This document shows, one piece after another, positions 5,374 through 6,049 of a DNA stretch of 6,049 nucleotides. The notes beneath the pieces were generated by a model, which made no database searches, was not told where the DNA came from, and was given only the letters and a program-made list of their open reading frames with translations. The stretch is taken from the NCBI GenBank assembly GCA_007128675.1, contig SKWY01000022.1, forward strand, positions 1-6,049, written 5' to 3'. The first letter of the stretch is position 1. Every line of letters begins with the position of its first letter. This DNA is from Deltaproteobacteria bacterium (GTDB lineage Bacteria > Myxococcota > Myxococcia > SLRQ01). The position numbers and the translations under genes were made by a program.

Positions 5374-5701
5374 GAACACCGAATTGCTGCGAGCTTACGG
5401 CGGAGCGACGGCGGGATTCTCGACGGCTGCGATCGGGCCTTTCGCTTTCTCGGCTTCGCCGAGGCTCGGAGGTAAGGCCGCTATGCGACTCTGCTTGAGT
5501 CTGCGCCCTCGGCACAATGGGAGTTGCTGGTGCTAATTGAGCCAGCCGGCGCCTGTAAGCCTTAGGGATTGAGGGGTGTTCAAAAAAAGGCTCGATCTGC
5601 TTCTGGGACAGGACGCGGTCCGATTTCGTCTTCGAGGCTTTGCCGGCGGAGTCCTTGGCATTGTTCCGTCGGCTATCGTCTCGAGCAGCATTCGCTGCCA
5701 C
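5339..5701 (-). CDS. Possible hypothetical protein or decayed gene, basic and Ser/Arg-rich
   Basis: A 120-residue frame starts at GTG 5701 and ends at TAG 5339-5341. It overlaps the end of the repeat-protein gene by 29 bases in another frame and has no clear Shine-Dalgarno sequence. The early part (about residues 14-50, containing SDRVLSQKQIEPFF and IPKAYRRRLAQLAP) shows strong G/C preference at third codon positions, which suggests genuine past coding. The later part is a low-complexity Arg/Ser run ending in an HDHDDD cluster. Joined by a frameshift to the 5230-5373 frame it would make a protein of roughly 150 residues. I recognise no family, and it may be only a chance frame in AT-poor DNA. 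Confidence 0.25.
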   Translation of the reverse strand: MAANAARDDSRRNNAKDSAGKASKTKSDRVLSQKQIEPFFEHPSIPKAYRRRLAQLAPATPIVPRAQTQAESHSGLTSEPRRSRESERPDRSRRESRRRSAVSSQQFGVHDHDDDFEAMP

Positions 5702-6049
5702 CGTTTCTGCGAATGGTCCAAAGCGTCAGGAAGAGTAGAGATATGATCGAAGCAACTGAGGGCATGCCGCCGATATCGAAGCCTGCACAGCCATAGCAAG
5801 ACGGTAGTTGCTCGGTTTCGACCCGAGGATCGTGTTCATCCTCTCTTTCGTCGTCGCCCCCATCCCCATTCTCATCCCCATTCTCATCCCCGTTCTCATC
5901 CCCGTTCTCATCCCCGTTCTCATCCCCGTTCTCGTCCCCGTTCTCGTCCCCGTTCTCGTCCCCGTTCTCATCCCCGTTCTCATCCCCGTTCTCATCCCCG
6001 TTCTCATCCCCGTTCTCATCCCCGTTCTCATCCCCGTTCTCATCCCCGT
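5673..6049 (-). CDS. C-terminal part of a surface-type protein with GDEN repeats and a CTERM-like sorting tail (5' end outside window)
   Basis: The frame is open from the right edge of the window to a TAG at 5673-5675, so the N-terminus is missing. It starts with at least 15 copies of Gly-Asp-Glu-Asn, then a degenerate acidic stretch (DGGDDERED). A linker with CYGC and GFDIGG follows, then a hydrophobic helix SVASIISLLFLTLWTI directly followed by RR and a short tail GGSECCSRR. Acidic Gly/Asp repeats, cysteines, one membrane helix and terminal arginines match the general plan of MYXO-CTERM-type surface proteins processed at the C-terminus. The tail is atypical because nine further residues follow the arginines. 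The acidic repeat probably serves as a flexible, possibly cation-binding spacer holding the main domain away from the membrane. The same DNA also reads as MRTG repeats in another frame, but there the copy-to-copy changes alter amino acids, whereas in GDEN all are silent. The function of the main domain cannot be seen. Confidence 0.6.
   Translation of the reverse strand, partial: GDENGDENGDENGDENGDENGDENGDENGDENGDENGDENGDENGDENGDENGDENGDENGDGGDDEREDEHDPRVETEQLPSCYGCAGFDIGGMPSVASIISLLFLTLWTIRRNGGSECCSRR
5861..6049. repeat. 12-bp tandem repeat encoding GDEN
   Basis: Fifteen head-to-tail units of TTCTCATCCCCG (plus-strand reading) run from 5869 to 6048 without indels, preceded by a degenerate unit and continuing past the window edge. 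Differences are confined to two positions: A to G in the units at 5929, 5941 and 5953, and G to A at the end of the unit at 5869 and of the degenerate unit before it. The near identity indicates recent expansion by slippage or unequal crossing over. Confidence 0.95.

Noticed and set aside
5192..5536. Plus-strand frame of 114 codons upstream of the operon
   Set aside because: Ser/Ala-rich without motifs. The stronger coding-like signal in this stretch is on the minus strand.
2045..5614. The 12-mer TGGGACAGGACG occurs near 2045 and near 5603, flanking the signalling operon like a direct repeat
   Set aside because: A shared 12-mer is expected about once by chance in 6 kb, the copies do not extend, and no integrase or transposase is present.
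5726..6043. Open frame on the minus strand reading as Met-Arg-Thr-Gly repeats
   Set aside because: Repeat variants change amino acids in this frame but are silent in the GDEN frame, and the GDEN frame continues into a plausible membrane tail.

Overview
The window looks like chromosomal DNA from a Gram-negative, mid-to-high-GC bacterium, most plausibly a member of the Myxococcota or another deltaproteobacterial-type lineage. This is inferred from the tail of a Spy/CpxP-like periplasmic protein at the left edge and from a surface-type protein at the right edge. The latter ends in an acidic Gly-Asp-Glu-Asn repeat, a Cys-x-x-Cys, a hydrophobic helix and arginines, resembling the MYXO-CTERM kind of C-terminal sorting tail. 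No rRNA, tRNA, CRISPR array or complete mobile element is visible.

Left part, plus strand: the C-terminus of the Spy-like protein (3-269), about 370 bases with no solid gene (270-635), then a two-gene unit. This unit is a cysteine-rich DUF3795-type protein (636-1190) followed 10 bases later by a protein of the L-2-amino-thiazoline-4-carboxylic acid (ATC) hydrolase family (1201-1941).

Centre, minus strand, converging on the pair: a four-gene operon read from 5150 down to 2091. In transcription order it holds a receiver-only response regulator, a small 87-residue protein of unknown family, a histidine kinase with about six membrane helices, and a polyprenyl-synthetase-fold protein with a clear first Asp-rich motif. 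The first three genes share the same ribosome-binding layout, AAGGA followed by 8 bases and ATG. The set of prenyl transferase, small peptide, membrane kinase and regulator recalls the Bacillus ComQXPA quorum-sensing cassette. However, the kinase is not of the ComP (HisKA_3) type, the regulator has no DNA-binding domain, and the small protein is not recognisably ComX. The best reading is an analogous, possibly undescribed, prenyl-linked two-component signalling cassette. This is the main point of interest.

Right part, minus strand: 5151-5672 holds only weak, possibly decayed coding traces. From 5673 to the window edge lies the C-terminal part of the repeat-bearing surface protein, cut by the window end. 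Its 12-bp tandem repeat varies only at silent positions in the GDEN reading frame.
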